From G963663615 sp963663615 (GTDB lineage: Bacteria > Bacteroidota > Ignavibacteria > Ignavibacteriales > Melioribacteraceae), in the NCBI GenBank assembly GCA_963663615.1, contig OY760517.1:3658001-3722000 (forward strand): a stretch of DNA of 64,000 nt. Reading direction: 5' to 3'. Below, piece by piece: positions 42,888 to 51,879 of the stretch. The notes under the pieces were generated by a model. That model did no database searches. It saw only the letters and a list, made by a program, of their open reading frames with translations, and was not told the origin of the DNA. The first letter of the stretch is position 1, and the number at the start of each line of letters is the position of its first letter. The translations under genes and the position numbers were made by a program.

Positions 42888-43877
42888 ATGAGTTCAAAGT
42901 TAAGAAATAAAAAAGAGATTCAGGATATAGCTTCCGGATTTCAGAAAAGCAGAATATTATTATCGGCATTCGAATTAAATATTTTTTCTGTTATTGAAGG
43001 GAATTCATATAACGCCAAGGAAATTTCCGAAAAAATTAATTGCAGCCTACGAGGAACAACCAAATTGCTCGATGCACTTGTAGCTATCGGTATATTACAT
43101 AAAGCCGGAACAAGCTATTTTAATACCGAACTTGGTTCACGTTATCTTGTAAAAGGTAAGGATGAATACATGGCAGGACTTGGGCACACCTCTGACACAT
43201 GGAATATGTGGCACAACCTTACCGATGCTGTTAAATCTGGTACCATGGTTAACTACAGCGAAATTAATGAGCGCGGACCCGAATGGCTTGAATATTTTAT
43301 TGGAGCAATGCATTCACGCGGAGTATATCAAGCGTCAATTTTTTCCAACATTCTTGATTTTAATGGTGTAAATAAAATTCTTGACCTCGGCGGAGGTTCG
43401 GGTGCTTTTCTGAACAGTTTCCTTGATAAGGCAAAAGAAGCAAAAGGTGTATTGTTTGACCTGCCCAACGTAATTCCAATTTCAAAAAAGTTTGTTGAAA
43501 AATCAGCTAACAGCAACCGTATTGAATTTGTTGAAGGCAGTTTTGAAACTGATGATATTGGCTCCGGTTATGATTTTATTTTCCTATCGGCAATTATTCA
43601 TATGCTTTCCTACGAGGCAAACAAGTCACTAATTATAAAATGTGCTGATGCACTTAATGAAAACGGTAAGATTGTTATTTCCGATTATATTGTTAGCGAG
43701 GATAGAACCAGACCTGAACGAGGTGCCCTTTTTGCAATTAACATGCTTGTTGACACCAGTGAAGGCGATACCTATACCGAACAGGAAGTTAACGAATGGG
43801 CTGAAAATGCAGGACTTACTTTACAAAATAGCATAAATACTCCTTTTCAAAGTTCGTTAATTACTCTTAAAAAATAA
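42888..43877 (+). CDS. O-methyltransferase (acetylserotonin/hydroxyneurosporene type)
   Basis: SAM-dependent methyltransferase with an N-terminal winged-helix dimerisation domain (about residues 10-90) typical of ASMT/CrtF-like enzymes. The SAM loop is ILDLGGGSGAFLNSFLD, followed by GVLFDLPNVIPISKKF, FVEGSFETDDIGSGYDFIFL, and IHMLSYEANKSLI. The His in FIFLSAIIHML takes the place of the usual catalytic region His-x-x-x-D. The start is taken as ATG 42888, 1 nt after the lytic transglycosylase stop; a TTG 15 nt earlier is an alternative. Small hydroxylated or carotenoid-like substrates are typical, but nothing here points to one. Confidence 0.85.
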   Translation: MSSKLRNKKEIQDIASGFQKSRILLSAFELNIFSVIEGNSYNAKEISEKINCSLRGTTKLLDALVAIGILHKAGTSYFNTELGSRYLVKGKDEYMAGLGHTSDTWNMWHNLTDAVKSGTMVNYSEINERGPEWLEYFIGAMHSRGVYQASIFSNILDFNGVNKILDLGGGSGAFLNSFLDKAKEAKGVLFDLPNVIPISKKFVEKSANSNRIEFVEGSFETDDIGSGYDFIFLSAIIHMLSYEANKSLIIKCADALNENGKIVISDYIVSEDRTRPERGALFAINMLVDTSEGDTYTEQEVNEWAENAGLTLQNSINTPFQSSLITLKK

Positions 43878-43940
43878 TTGTATAATTGGTAGTTCTTTGC
43901 ATATTTTTAATTACCCAATAATTAAAAAAATACTACCAAT

Positions 43941-44975
43941 ATGAACAGAAAAATTGCTATTCTTACTGAAGGTAAATCCAATCCGCATGTGGGTAAAACC
44001 GCCCGCAATTTAATGCTTTACAAGCCCGAAGAAGTTGTTGCTGTAATTGACTCAACTCAGGTAGGCAAAACGGCACAGGAATTATTTAACAGCGGTAACA
44101 ACATACCAGTTGTGGCTAGTGTTGATGATGTTGATGCCGATACTCTGCTGGTTGGTATTGCAACTCCCGGTGGTGTTCTTCCCCCCGAACTTAAAAAAAT
44201 TGTTATCCAGGCGGTAAACAAGGGTATGAATATTATTTCCGGTTTGCACGAATATCTTTCTGATGATCCGGAAATTACAGAATTGGCTAAGGTAAAAAAT
44301 GCCACTATTTGGGATGTCCGTAAAAATGACGAACATGATGTTGTACACCGCAAAAATATTAACGAAAACTGTTTCCGTTTACATACTGTTGGTAATGATT
44401 GCTCACTTGGTAAAATGATTGTAAGCTATGAACTTTCCAAATCCCTTAATGATGCCGGATGCGATGCAAAATTCTGTGCTACGGGTCAGACAGGTATTGT
44501 ACTTGAAGGCGAAGGCGTACCAATTGATAACGTAATTGGTGATTACATTAATGGTGCAGCCGAAAAACTTGTACTTAAAAACCAGCATCATGAAATGATA
44601 CTTATTGAAGGTCAGGGTAGTCTTGTACACCCGCGTTATTCAGGAGTTACATTAGGTTTGTTACATGGCTGCCAACCCCATGCAATGATAATGTGCTACG
44701 AAATGGGACGCACACACATTCACGGTGTTGATGGCTTTGAAATACCTCCTCTAAAAAAAGTGATAAGCTTATACGAACAAATGGCATCAGTGATGAATTA
44801 TTCTGAAGTAATTGGAATTGCAGTAAACACCCGTAAATTTGGTGAAGACGAGGCAAGAGCCGAAATTGAAAGAGTTTCCGATGAGTTTAATTTACCTGCA
44901 ACAGATGTTATTCGCTTTGGAACCAAACCCCTTGTTGATGCTATAATTACCTACAAAGCTGAATTGATGGGTTAG
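43941..44975 (+). CDS. dgcN: DUF1611 protein, D-glutamate N-acetyltransferase-like
   Basis: A 344 aa protein of the DUF1611 family, one member of which (DgcN) was shown to N-acetylate D-glutamate in marine bacteria. The N-terminal Rossmann-like domain has ILTEGKSNPHVGKTARNLML and the C-terminal P-loop-like domain has VGNDCSLGKMIVSYELSKSL and CATGQTGIVLEGEGVPID. The long conserved stretch GQGSLVHPRYSGVTLGLLHG with its PHA motif is diagnostic. In known loci the dipeptide epimerase-like enzyme DgcA lies beside it; here the neighbours are an O-methyltransferase and an unrelated acidic protein. Function in this organism is inferred from the family only. Confidence 0.82.
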   Translation: MNRKIAILTEGKSNPHVGKTARNLMLYKPEEVVAVIDSTQVGKTAQELFNSGNNIPVVASVDDVDADTLLVGIATPGGVLPPELKKIVIQAVNKGMNIISGLHEYLSDDPEITELAKVKNATIWDVRKNDEHDVVHRKNINENCFRLHTVGNDCSLGKMIVSYELSKSLNDAGCDAKFCATGQTGIVLEGEGVPIDNVIGDYINGAAEKLVLKNQHHEMILIEGQGSLVHPRYSGVTLGLLHGCQPHAMIMCYEMGRTHIHGVDGFEIPPLKKVISLYEQMASVMNYSEVIGIAVNTRKFGEDEARAEIERVSDEFNLPATDVIRFGTKPLVDAIITYKAELMG

Positions 44976-45008
44976 TTACACAAAGTTTTAATTTAATATG
45001 TTGTTAAT

Positions 45009-45031
45009 GGGCTAATTACCATAGTTAGCCC
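45009..45031 (+). terminator. Weak hairpin after DUF1611 gene
   Basis: A 7-bp stem (45009-45015 with 45025-45031) is followed by a broken T-rich stretch, 34 nt past the stop codon. It is possibly a weak terminator. Confidence 0.4.
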
Positions 45032-45208
45032 TTATATTGTAATTTTAACCAATACAATTTCATGTAAGCTACCAAATATACCCTCTTCTCAGAAACAATA
45101 TTGCAAAATCAAAAATCCGTTATATAAAATCACAAATTGTATAACTCCTTTATAAATTGTAAATTTATATGATTAATAATTCAAGTCTTGCAAAACTCAA
45201 GAGCCGGT

Positions 45209-46594
45209 ATGTACAACAAGGAAAAACAAACCATATTTAATTTTTGTCTGGAAAAGTTAAAACCACTGGGTCCATATTTCCCGGTAACCAAACTTGCCGA
45301 AACCGGGATACATCCTGCAATAAGTACGTACATAACAGCGGCAGTTGATTTTCTTGTTTACGAAGACAGACTGTTACTATTTAAAGACAGCAAGTTCGAT
45401 TATTCCGGTGAAAAGGTTCAAAAGTTGCTAAAAGAGATTGGTATTGAGCTGAAAGAGAATAAAAAGTTTGCCATTAAATTTTATCTTGATCTGGTAAAAA
45501 AGGCAATTGATTTTAATATAAACTTCCTCCTTTCACCAAATGAGGAAATTGAAAAACTTGTGTACAGTGGCAAGCAACAGGCTACGGCTGAAGAAATTAG
45601 TCTTAAGCTAAATTATATACATTATTACGGCTACCTTAAAAACATCCTTATATCCTTTATTAGCCGCAAAAATGTTGTGCTTCTTAACAACGAGGAATTC
45701 AACAAACTGCTTGGTAAGGTTGATCAGCTTAGCACGGAATCGAATAGGAATGACATACTCCAACAGGCGGTTAGTGGAATTGGTAATTTTTTCAATTATG
45801 GCTTAAACGGTCCAGAGCTTGTACCCCTTGATGCAATAAAATTATTCCTTAAAAACAAGAGTCTGTTTGAACTCGAAGAAATGCTTGAAGCAAAAACCTC
45901 AATGGAAGAAGACAAACTTCCGCAATCGTTTTTTGAAGAGCTACTTTTAGGGAATGTTTCCAAAAGCAGTGTTCCTGAAACTGAACGGACAGAATCAATT
46001 GAGAGCACTACGGAGGTAACTCTTGATAATACTTACTCAATTGATGTACATGAAGAGAGCAGTGCAGATAACGAGTTTACCAATACCGAACCGGAAAGTA
46101 AAGATGAACCGGAAAGTGTTACGCTCGAAATTGATGATGTAACCGATTCAATTGAGTTTGTTGACGAAGATGATGATCTTCTACTTGATAAACCGAAAGA
46201 AACAGATAAGCAGGATGAAAAAGTATATACCCTTGATGAAAAGATAGAAATGCTCAAAAACTCGGCTGAAGAGTTTAGCGATGATGATTTTTCCGATTTC
46301 GATTTTAATATGTCAGAGTATTCCGAATTTTTGGAGAGTGGTGACGAAACTCCGAAAACTCCAAGAATCGAAGTATCGGAATTGCTCGAAAATAAAAAAA
46401 TGACTCGCATTATAGAAAAAGTTTTTGATTACGATATGGAGGAATTTGCCGAAGTAATTGAAAACATCTCCAACTCATTCAATCAGAATGATGCACTCGT
46501 GAAGGTAAATAAAACACTTGCCCGAAACAGCATCGATCCCGATTCTCCCGAAGCCAGGGATTTCAAAACAATTATTAAAGATTATTTTAATTAG
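45209..46594 (+). CDS. Hypothetical acidic protein upstream of obgE
   Basis: Not recognised. The 461 aa divide into an alpha-helical N-terminal half (about 1-235; GIHPAISTYITAAVDFLVYE, LNYIHYYGYLKNILISFISR), an intrinsically acidic Ser/Glu/Asp-rich linker (about 236-385; EFSDDDFSDFDFNMSEYSEF), and a conserved-looking helical end (MTRIIEKVFDYDMEEFAEVI to DFKTIIKDYFN). No membrane segments are visible. The ATG at 45209 is preferred over the TTG at 45188. It is 6 nt upstream of obgE, so the two are likely co-transcribed. A helical N-domain, acidic linker and helical C-domain could suit a ribosome-associated or adaptor protein; no function is claimed. Confidence 0.75.
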   Translation: MYNKEKQTIFNFCLEKLKPLGPYFPVTKLAETGIHPAISTYITAAVDFLVYEDRLLLFKDSKFDYSGEKVQKLLKEIGIELKENKKFAIKFYLDLVKKAIDFNINFLLSPNEEIEKLVYSGKQQATAEEISLKLNYIHYYGYLKNILISFISRKNVVLLNNEEFNKLLGKVDQLSTESNRNDILQQAVSGIGNFFNYGLNGPELVPLDAIKLFLKNKSLFELEEMLEAKTSMEEDKLPQSFFEELLLGNVSKSSVPETERTESIESTTEVTLDNTYSIDVHEESSADNEFTNTEPESKDEPESVTLEIDDVTDSIEFVDEDDDLLLDKPKETDKQDEKVYTLDEKIEMLKNSAEEFSDDDFSDFDFNMSEYSEFLESGDETPKTPRIEVSELLENKKMTRIIEKVFDYDMEEFAEVIENISNSFNQNDALVKVNKTLARNSIDPDSPEARDFKTIIKDYFN

Positions 46595-46600
46595 GTTATT

Positions 46601-47593
46601 ATGTTTATAGATTACGCAAAGATATTAATTAGTGCCGGTAAAGGTGGTGATGGTGCTGTAGCTTTCCGAAAAGAAAAATTTGTACCCAAAGGTGGTCCCT
46701 CAGGTGGCAACGGCGGAAGGGGTGGCAATATAAAATTTGTTGCTAACGAAAATCTTGGTACGCTTCTCGATTTCAGATATAACAAAAAATATGAAGCGGA
46801 AAATGGTGTACCCGGTGGTAAATCACTAAAGGATGGCAGAAACGGCAAAGATATTATTATTCAGGTACCAGTTGGTACAATAATCAAGGACGAGGAATCC
46901 GGAATGGTTATTTGCGACCTGGATAAAGATGGTTTTGAGTTTATTGCAGCCAAAGGTGGCAAGGGTGGAAAAGGAAATAGTAACTTTGCAACCGCAACTA
47001 ATCAGACTCCCCGATATGCGGAGGACGGCAGACTTGGTGAAAGCAAAAGTGTTATTCTGGAGCTAAAACTTATTGCTGATGTTGGTTTGGTTGGTTTCCC
47101 TAATGCGGGTAAATCAACTTTTATTTCGGTTGTTTCTGCGGCAAAGCCCAAAATAGCCGATTACCCTTTTACTACTCTTCAACCAAATCTTGGAATTGTA
47201 CAGTACAAGGATTTTAAAAGTTTTACTGTTGCCGACATTCCCGGAATTATTGAGGGGGCTCATGAAGGTAAAGGTTTGGGTCATCAGTTTTTACGACATA
47301 TTGAACGTACCGGCATTCTTTTGGTTATGATTGACTGCAATGAGGAAGATATACCTGCAACATACAACATACTTGTTAATGAGCTTGAAAAGTATAGTCC
47401 CGTACTTGCTAAAAAACCCCGTTTACTCGTTATTACCAAAATTGATACCGCAGATGAAGAAAAACAGAATGAGCTAAACAATCTTAAAATAGATGAATAT
47501 GATAGTAAAATCTATAAAATATCATCAGTTGCACGTTTTGGAATAAACCAAATGATAGATACGCTTTGGGAGAAAATACAGAGTGAGAAGTAG
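46601..47593 (+). CDS. obgE: GTPase Obg
   Basis: Ribosome-assembly GTPase (50S maturation, stringent response). The Gly-rich Obg fold fills the first 155 residues (AKILISAGKGGDGAVAFRKE, GGPSGGNGGRGGN). The G domain follows: G1 GFPNAGKST, switch DYPFTTLQPNLG, G3 DIPGIIEGAHEGKGLG, G4 ITKID and G5 ISSVARFG. At 330 aa it has no extra C-terminal domain, which is common. The start is 6 nt after the acidic protein stop and the end overlaps the permease gene by 11 nt. Identity is secure. Confidence 0.96.
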   Translation: MFIDYAKILISAGKGGDGAVAFRKEKFVPKGGPSGGNGGRGGNIKFVANENLGTLLDFRYNKKYEAENGVPGGKSLKDGRNGKDIIIQVPVGTIIKDEESGMVICDLDKDGFEFIAAKGGKGGKGNSNFATATNQTPRYAEDGRLGESKSVILELKLIADVGLVGFPNAGKSTFISVVSAAKPKIADYPFTTLQPNLGIVQYKDFKSFTVADIPGIIEGAHEGKGLGHQFLRHIERTGILLVMIDCNEEDIPATYNILVNELEKYSPVLAKKPRLLVITKIDTADEEKQNELNNLKIDEYDSKIYKISSVARFGINQMIDTLWEKIQSEK

Positions 47594-48572
47594 GTTCCTC
47601 TCAATAAAGCTTCCATTACTATTTTTACTGCTAATAGTATCTTTTTTTATCGGTATTTCATACGGTAGCACAAACACCAGCTTTAGTGATATACTTTCAT
47701 TTTTCGCGGGTAATTCGGAAAGTTATCTCAATACTATTATGACCGAAATACGCATTCCCCGTGTGTTGCTTGCATTAGCAATAGGCGGAGGACTCTCGGT
47801 TGCAGGTGCAGTTTATCAGGCAATTTTACTTAATCCCCTTGCCGAACCATATATACTTGGTGTATCGAGTGGAGGCACTCTGGGTGCTGTAATATCATTC
47901 CTGATTGGTGCCTCGTTTTTTGTTACCCAGCTTTTTGCCTTTACCGGGGCATTAACTGTAGTTTTTCTTGTATATATTGTTGGTAAACGTTTTGGTAAGC
48001 TTGAAGCCAACACCCTTTTGCTCTCGGGTGTAATGATTGGAGCATTTTTTTCGGCTGGTATAATGCTTTCAATGGCATTTATTGAAAACTCACTTCGCAA
48101 TGTTGTATTCTGGTTAATTGGTAACTTGTCCCTCGCCGATCCCAATAATGTTATTTATGTTCTCCCTGCATCAATTTTAATTACAATATATTTTTCAATA
48201 TTTGCATTTAAGTTTAATATACTTGCTACCGGTGAAGAAAATGCACGTCACCTTGGTTTAAATACCCAGCAATTATTTCTTGTGTCCTATATTTTAACAA
48301 GCTTGCTAATAGGGCTTATTGTTTCGGTAAGTGGTATTATTGGGTTTGTTGGGCTTTTAATACCTCATGTATCAAGGCTAATATTCGGAATAGATAACAG
48401 GATAGTTATTCCGTCATCCTTTTTATTGGGAGCCTCATTTCTAATTTTATCCGATACACTTTCGCGAACGCTAATTCCCCCAGCCGAAATACCTGTTGGT
48501 GCAATTACAGCATTAATAGGGGCACCTGTATTTATCTATCTGTTAAAACGCAGTAAACACCAGTTAATTTAA
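47583..48572 (+). CDS. FecCD/BtuC-type ABC transporter permease (orphan)
   Basis: Integral membrane subunit (329 aa, about ten helices) of a type II ABC importer for iron-siderophores, heme or cobalamin. Family motifs are IRIPRVLLALAIGGGLSVAG, NPLAEPYILGVSSGGTLGAV, and near the end VGLLIPHVSRLIFG with TLIPPAEIPVGAITALIGAP. The GTG start is embedded in the end of obgE (11-nt overlap), so translation is coupled. Neither a solute-binding nor an ATPase gene lies in the window, so partners must be encoded elsewhere. Confidence 0.9.
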   Translation: MRSRFLSIKLPLLFLLLIVSFFIGISYGSTNTSFSDILSFFAGNSESYLNTIMTEIRIPRVLLALAIGGGLSVAGAVYQAILLNPLAEPYILGVSSGGTLGAVISFLIGASFFVTQLFAFTGALTVVFLVYIVGKRFGKLEANTLLLSGVMIGAFFSAGIMLSMAFIENSLRNVVFWLIGNLSLADPNNVIYVLPASILITIYFSIFAFKFNILATGEENARHLGLNTQQLFLVSYILTSLLIGLIVSVSGIIGFVGLLIPHVSRLIFGIDNRIVIPSSFLLGASFLILSDTLSRTLIPPAEIPVGAITALIGAPVFIYLLKRSKHQLI

Positions 48573-49405
48573 TAACCGGTTTTTCGCAGCTCGCTGAAAC
48601 TTGTTAAATTCTGCTCTTTCAATAGCCTTATAATTTTCGGCATGGTTGTTTTAAGATTAACATAACTCTTAAATTTTCTAACGGCACCCATTTGCAAACG
48701 AGGGTGTCCCGGATCAATTTCTCGAGGATGCACATAATAAACAACGCTTCTGTTTTCGCTGTTAACCTTTTTGCTCATTTTGTTTATTAAACCGTATGGA
48801 AAAAGCCTTAAATAACCTCCACCAAAAAAGCATATCCTTTTGCCAAATATTTCTGCCACGCTAATCGGGTACTCCCTAATAATACCATATTCGGTGTTAA
48901 TATCATATGGAAACATATTAGCGTCGTTAATGCCACCATGACCCCTTGCAGCAGGAAAAATAGAGGAATCATATTTATATCCTGCTTTAGCCAGTTCTTC
49001 CATTGCCCAGGGTGTATCTTTGGTAATCGAAAAACCGGGAGCTCTGTAACCACAAATTTCCTGTCCCGAAATATCCTCAAGCATTTTTTTTGTTTTGGTT
49101 ATATCAGCGGCAAACTCTTCTCTTTTAAGTGTATAAACCAACTGGTGAGCAAAACCGTGAGAAGCAATTTCATGACCACGTTTGGCAGCTTCCCTTATAA
49201 TCTGGGGGTGCTTTTCGGCAACCCAACCAAGAATAAAACAGGTAACTGTGGTACCCGTTTTATCAAATTCATCCAGCATATTAAAAAAGTTTTTTTCAAC
49301 TCTTGATTCCAGACCATCCCATTTACCTATGTCTGGTGTTGATTCAAGTTCAAGAATATGAAACCAGTCCTCAACATCAACCGAAAGTACATTTTTTATC
49401 TTCAA
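48569..49405 (-). CDS. Polysaccharide deacetylase (DUF3473 type)
   Basis: NodB-fold deacetylase of 278 aa that removes acetyl groups from polysaccharide N-acetyl sugars. The first catalytic stretch is LSVDVEDWFHI (Asp-Asp-type metal site), then HEIASHGFAHQLVYTL (His ligands), GYRAPGFSITKDTPW, and DSSIFPAARG. The C-terminal part, with YYVHPREIDPGHPRL, matches the DUF3473 extension seen in exopolysaccharide (XrtA/PEP-CTERM-like) loci. The gene converges with the permease gene, overlapping by 4 nt, and lies divergent from the VIT/VWA gene. No glycosyltransferases lie near. Confidence 0.9.
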   Translation of the reverse strand: MKIKNVLSVDVEDWFHILELESTPDIGKWDGLESRVEKNFFNMLDEFDKTGTTVTCFILGWVAEKHPQIIREAAKRGHEIASHGFAHQLVYTLKREEFAADITKTKKMLEDISGQEICGYRAPGFSITKDTPWAMEELAKAGYKYDSSIFPAARGHGGINDANMFPYDINTEYGIIREYPISVAEIFGKRICFFGGGYLRLFPYGLINKMSKKVNSENRSVVYYVHPREIDPGHPRLQMGAVRKFKSYVNLKTTMPKIIRLLKEQNLTSFSELRKTGY

Positions 49406-49588
49406 TTTTAATTACCAAAGTATTTATCAAAAAACACAATTATAAGTAATATAAATATAAAACCAAGATATTTTTGAAAACACTATTATAGAAAAATTAA
49501 CCATCAATTTTTGCACCTACTACGAAAATTTTTCATACCACATTTTGCAAAACATTCAAAAACAGGTTAAAAACAAATTGGTCTGATA

Positions 49589-49608
49589 TTTGTGTTATAC
49601 ATCACAAA
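49589..49608. promoter_or_regulatory. CRP/FNR-family-like palindrome upstream of VIT/VWA gene
   Basis: TTTGTG-N8-CACAAA (49589-49594 and 49603-49608) is a perfect 6+6 palindrome and contains TGTG-N8-CACA, close to the CRP consensus TGTGA-N6-TCACA. It ends 37 nt before the ATG at 49646, where it could control the promoter. No regulator gene of the CRP/FNR family is in the window. Confidence 0.4.
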
Positions 49609-49645
49609 ACACTAAATGTGAAAATTTGTTCAGGGAGGCAATTAA

Positions 49646-51715
49646 ATGTTAAAAAAATCTCTACTCTTTATAATTTTAATGGCATCTATTATTATGGCTA
49701 ACGGGGTAGCAGTAGTAAATTCATCAGCTGGTATTTATTTACCACTTAAAACATCGTATGTTGATGTAACTGTTAAGAATCAGGTAGCAGTTGTTAAATC
49801 AACTCAAATATTTAAAAACACCTTTTCATACGACAGAGCAATCAAATATGCATTTCCTGTAAAGGAATCAGCAACAGCAACTAATTTGCGCTGGTTTATT
49901 GACGGGGAATGGCATGAAGCTGTTATTAGTCCGGTTCCTCAAGATACAACTACACCAGGAGGACATGATCCGCATTGGACATTCACCGAATATCTTGGTG
50001 ATACCCCACTATTCTTTGATATTGAACAACCGGTTAAAAGTGATTCAACACTTATTGTTGAGTTAACTTATGTTGAATTTCTGGATTACAGATATGGTAA
50101 TGTAACATTCGATTACCCTAACGATTATACCGTTATACAAAGTGCACCGGTAGATTTAATGTCATTCAATTTCAAATTGAGTTCCGGCAGGGCAGTGGAA
50201 AGTGCCAACTTGCTGACTCATACTGCTGATACATCTGTTATAATGACAGATAGTGCGTACATAAGTCTATCCCTAACTGAGAAGACACTCGACACTGATA
50301 TTCAGCTAATATATTCTCTTAGTCTTGACCAGCTTGGTGTATTTAACTTTAGCACATTCCAGCCCGATTCCATTGTTCCTGATGAGCTTGGTAACGGATA
50401 TTTTACTTTTGTTGCCGAACCGGATCCTTCGGAAAGCTCGGAAACAATCGAAAAGTATTTCACCCTTATTATTGATGAATCGGGAAGTATGCAAGGCTCC
50501 AAAATTGACCAGGCAAAAAATGCCGCCGAGTATATTGTAAATAACCTTAACGAAGGTGACAGGTTTAACCTTGTACGCTTTAACGCATCAGTAAACAGTT
50601 TCCGTCCTGCACACGTTGATTATAATGAGGAGAACAAAGAAGCGGCACTTACCTTTATTAACAATATTTATGCTGGTGGAAGTACAAATATTAGCGGTGC
50701 TTTTAGTGCGGCAATTCCACAATTTGCAACTGCATCCGATACCACAGCCAATATAGTTATTTTCTTTACAGATGGTGAAGCTACCACAGGTATAACTTAT
50801 ACAGATCAATTGGTTGAACATATCGATGAACTGGTTGCCAACTCAGAAAGCAATATTTCAATTTTTACATTTGGTATTGGTGGCTCTGTAAACACACAAC
50901 TTCTTTCTATTATTGCAGATCATAATAAAGGTTCTGCTACTTTCCTTGCTGATGATGTTCTTGAAGAAGTTATTACCAATTTTTACAACCAGATAAGAAA
51001 CCCTGTGTTGCTTAATACAAGTATTGAAATACCCGGAGGTTACATGTACGAAATATACCCTAACCCTTTACCAAACCTTTACAAGGGTCAGCAAATGATT
51101 GTTTCGGGTCGTTATGATAATCCCGAACCAATAGATGTAACGCTTAAGGGTACTGCATTTGGAGCAGATGTTTCATATACATACAACATCGATCTTTCGG
51201 CTCAGCAGCATTTTGAATTCAACTTTCTTATGAAAATCTGGGCAAAACAAAAAATTGATTATCTAATCAAACAGTATTATCTCGCTGGTGAAGACTCTCC
51301 GGAAGCTGAAGAGCTTAAAGAGGAAATTATTGAGTTGAGTATGCAGTATGGTGTAATTACCGAGTTTACAAGCTTTACGGTAACCCCAACTGACCTTGAA
51401 GAGGAACTTGAAGAATTTACATCTGTTCCTGAAGGATTTGTACTTCACGGAAACTATCCAAATCCTTTCAACCCAAGTACAACCATCAGGTTCTCACTAA
51501 GCGAACCTTTGTTCAAAACCATTCACCTTAAAATCTTTAATTCACTTGGTGAACTGGTTCGTACAATTGCAGTTAACCTAAATGGCAGCGGCTTTTACGA
51601 AGTTAAATGGAACGGCTTGCTTAACGACGGCACAAATGCTTCTTCCGGTATTTACTTCTACGTTGTTGATTTCCAGTCATTTACACTGTCAGGAAAAATG
51701 GTACTGCTTAAATAG
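49646..51715 (+). CDS. VIT and von Willebrand A domain protein with T9SS sorting domain
   Basis: Exported protein of 689 aa. After the signal peptide (LLFIILMASIIMANGVAVV) comes a VIT domain (about 30-160; LKTSYVDVTVKNQVAVVKST, FPVKESATATNLRWFIDGEW), then a VWA domain (about 275-460) with a MIDAS-like DESGSMQGSKIDQA (D-x-S-x-S) and FFTDGEATTG. The order VIT-VWA is that of inter-alpha-trypsin-inhibitor heavy chains. A type IX sorting domain ends the chain (NYPNPFNPSTTIRF to SGKMVLLK). The AGGGAGG ribosome site is 7 nt upstream. Protein-protein adhesion on the cell surface is inferred from the domains. Confidence 0.92.
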   Translation: MLKKSLLFIILMASIIMANGVAVVNSSAGIYLPLKTSYVDVTVKNQVAVVKSTQIFKNTFSYDRAIKYAFPVKESATATNLRWFIDGEWHEAVISPVPQDTTTPGGHDPHWTFTEYLGDTPLFFDIEQPVKSDSTLIVELTYVEFLDYRYGNVTFDYPNDYTVIQSAPVDLMSFNFKLSSGRAVESANLLTHTADTSVIMTDSAYISLSLTEKTLDTDIQLIYSLSLDQLGVFNFSTFQPDSIVPDELGNGYFTFVAEPDPSESSETIEKYFTLIIDESGSMQGSKIDQAKNAAEYIVNNLNEGDRFNLVRFNASVNSFRPAHVDYNEENKEAALTFINNIYAGGSTNISGAFSAAIPQFATASDTTANIVIFFTDGEATTGITYTDQLVEHIDELVANSESNISIFTFGIGGSVNTQLLSIIADHNKGSATFLADDVLEEVITNFYNQIRNPVLLNTSIEIPGGYMYEIYPNPLPNLYKGQQMIVSGRYDNPEPIDVTLKGTAFGADVSYTYNIDLSAQQHFEFNFLMKIWAKQKIDYLIKQYYLAGEDSPEAEELKEEIIELSMQYGVITEFTSFTVTPTDLEEELEEFTSVPEGFVLHGNYPNPFNPSTTIRFSLSEPLFKTIHLKIFNSLGELVRTIAVNLNGSGFYEVKWNGLLNDGTNASSGIYFYVVDFQSFTLSGKMVLLK

Positions 51716-51792
51716 ACTATTACGATACCACGGATAGATAATACCCATTATTGGTAGTGGTTATTCGGATTGAAGGGCTCAATCTAATACAG

Positions 51793-51817
51793 GCTCCGGT
51801 TTTACCGGAGCTTTTTT
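51793..51817 (+). terminator. Terminator after VIT/VWA gene
   Basis: An 8-bp stem (51793-51800 with 51804-51811) with a 3-nt loop is followed by six T. Confidence 0.88.
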
Positions 51818-51879
51818 ATTAATTAACTTTGGCAACTCATTTTATTATCTTTCTTTTTTTAATAAAATTGAACAATACC

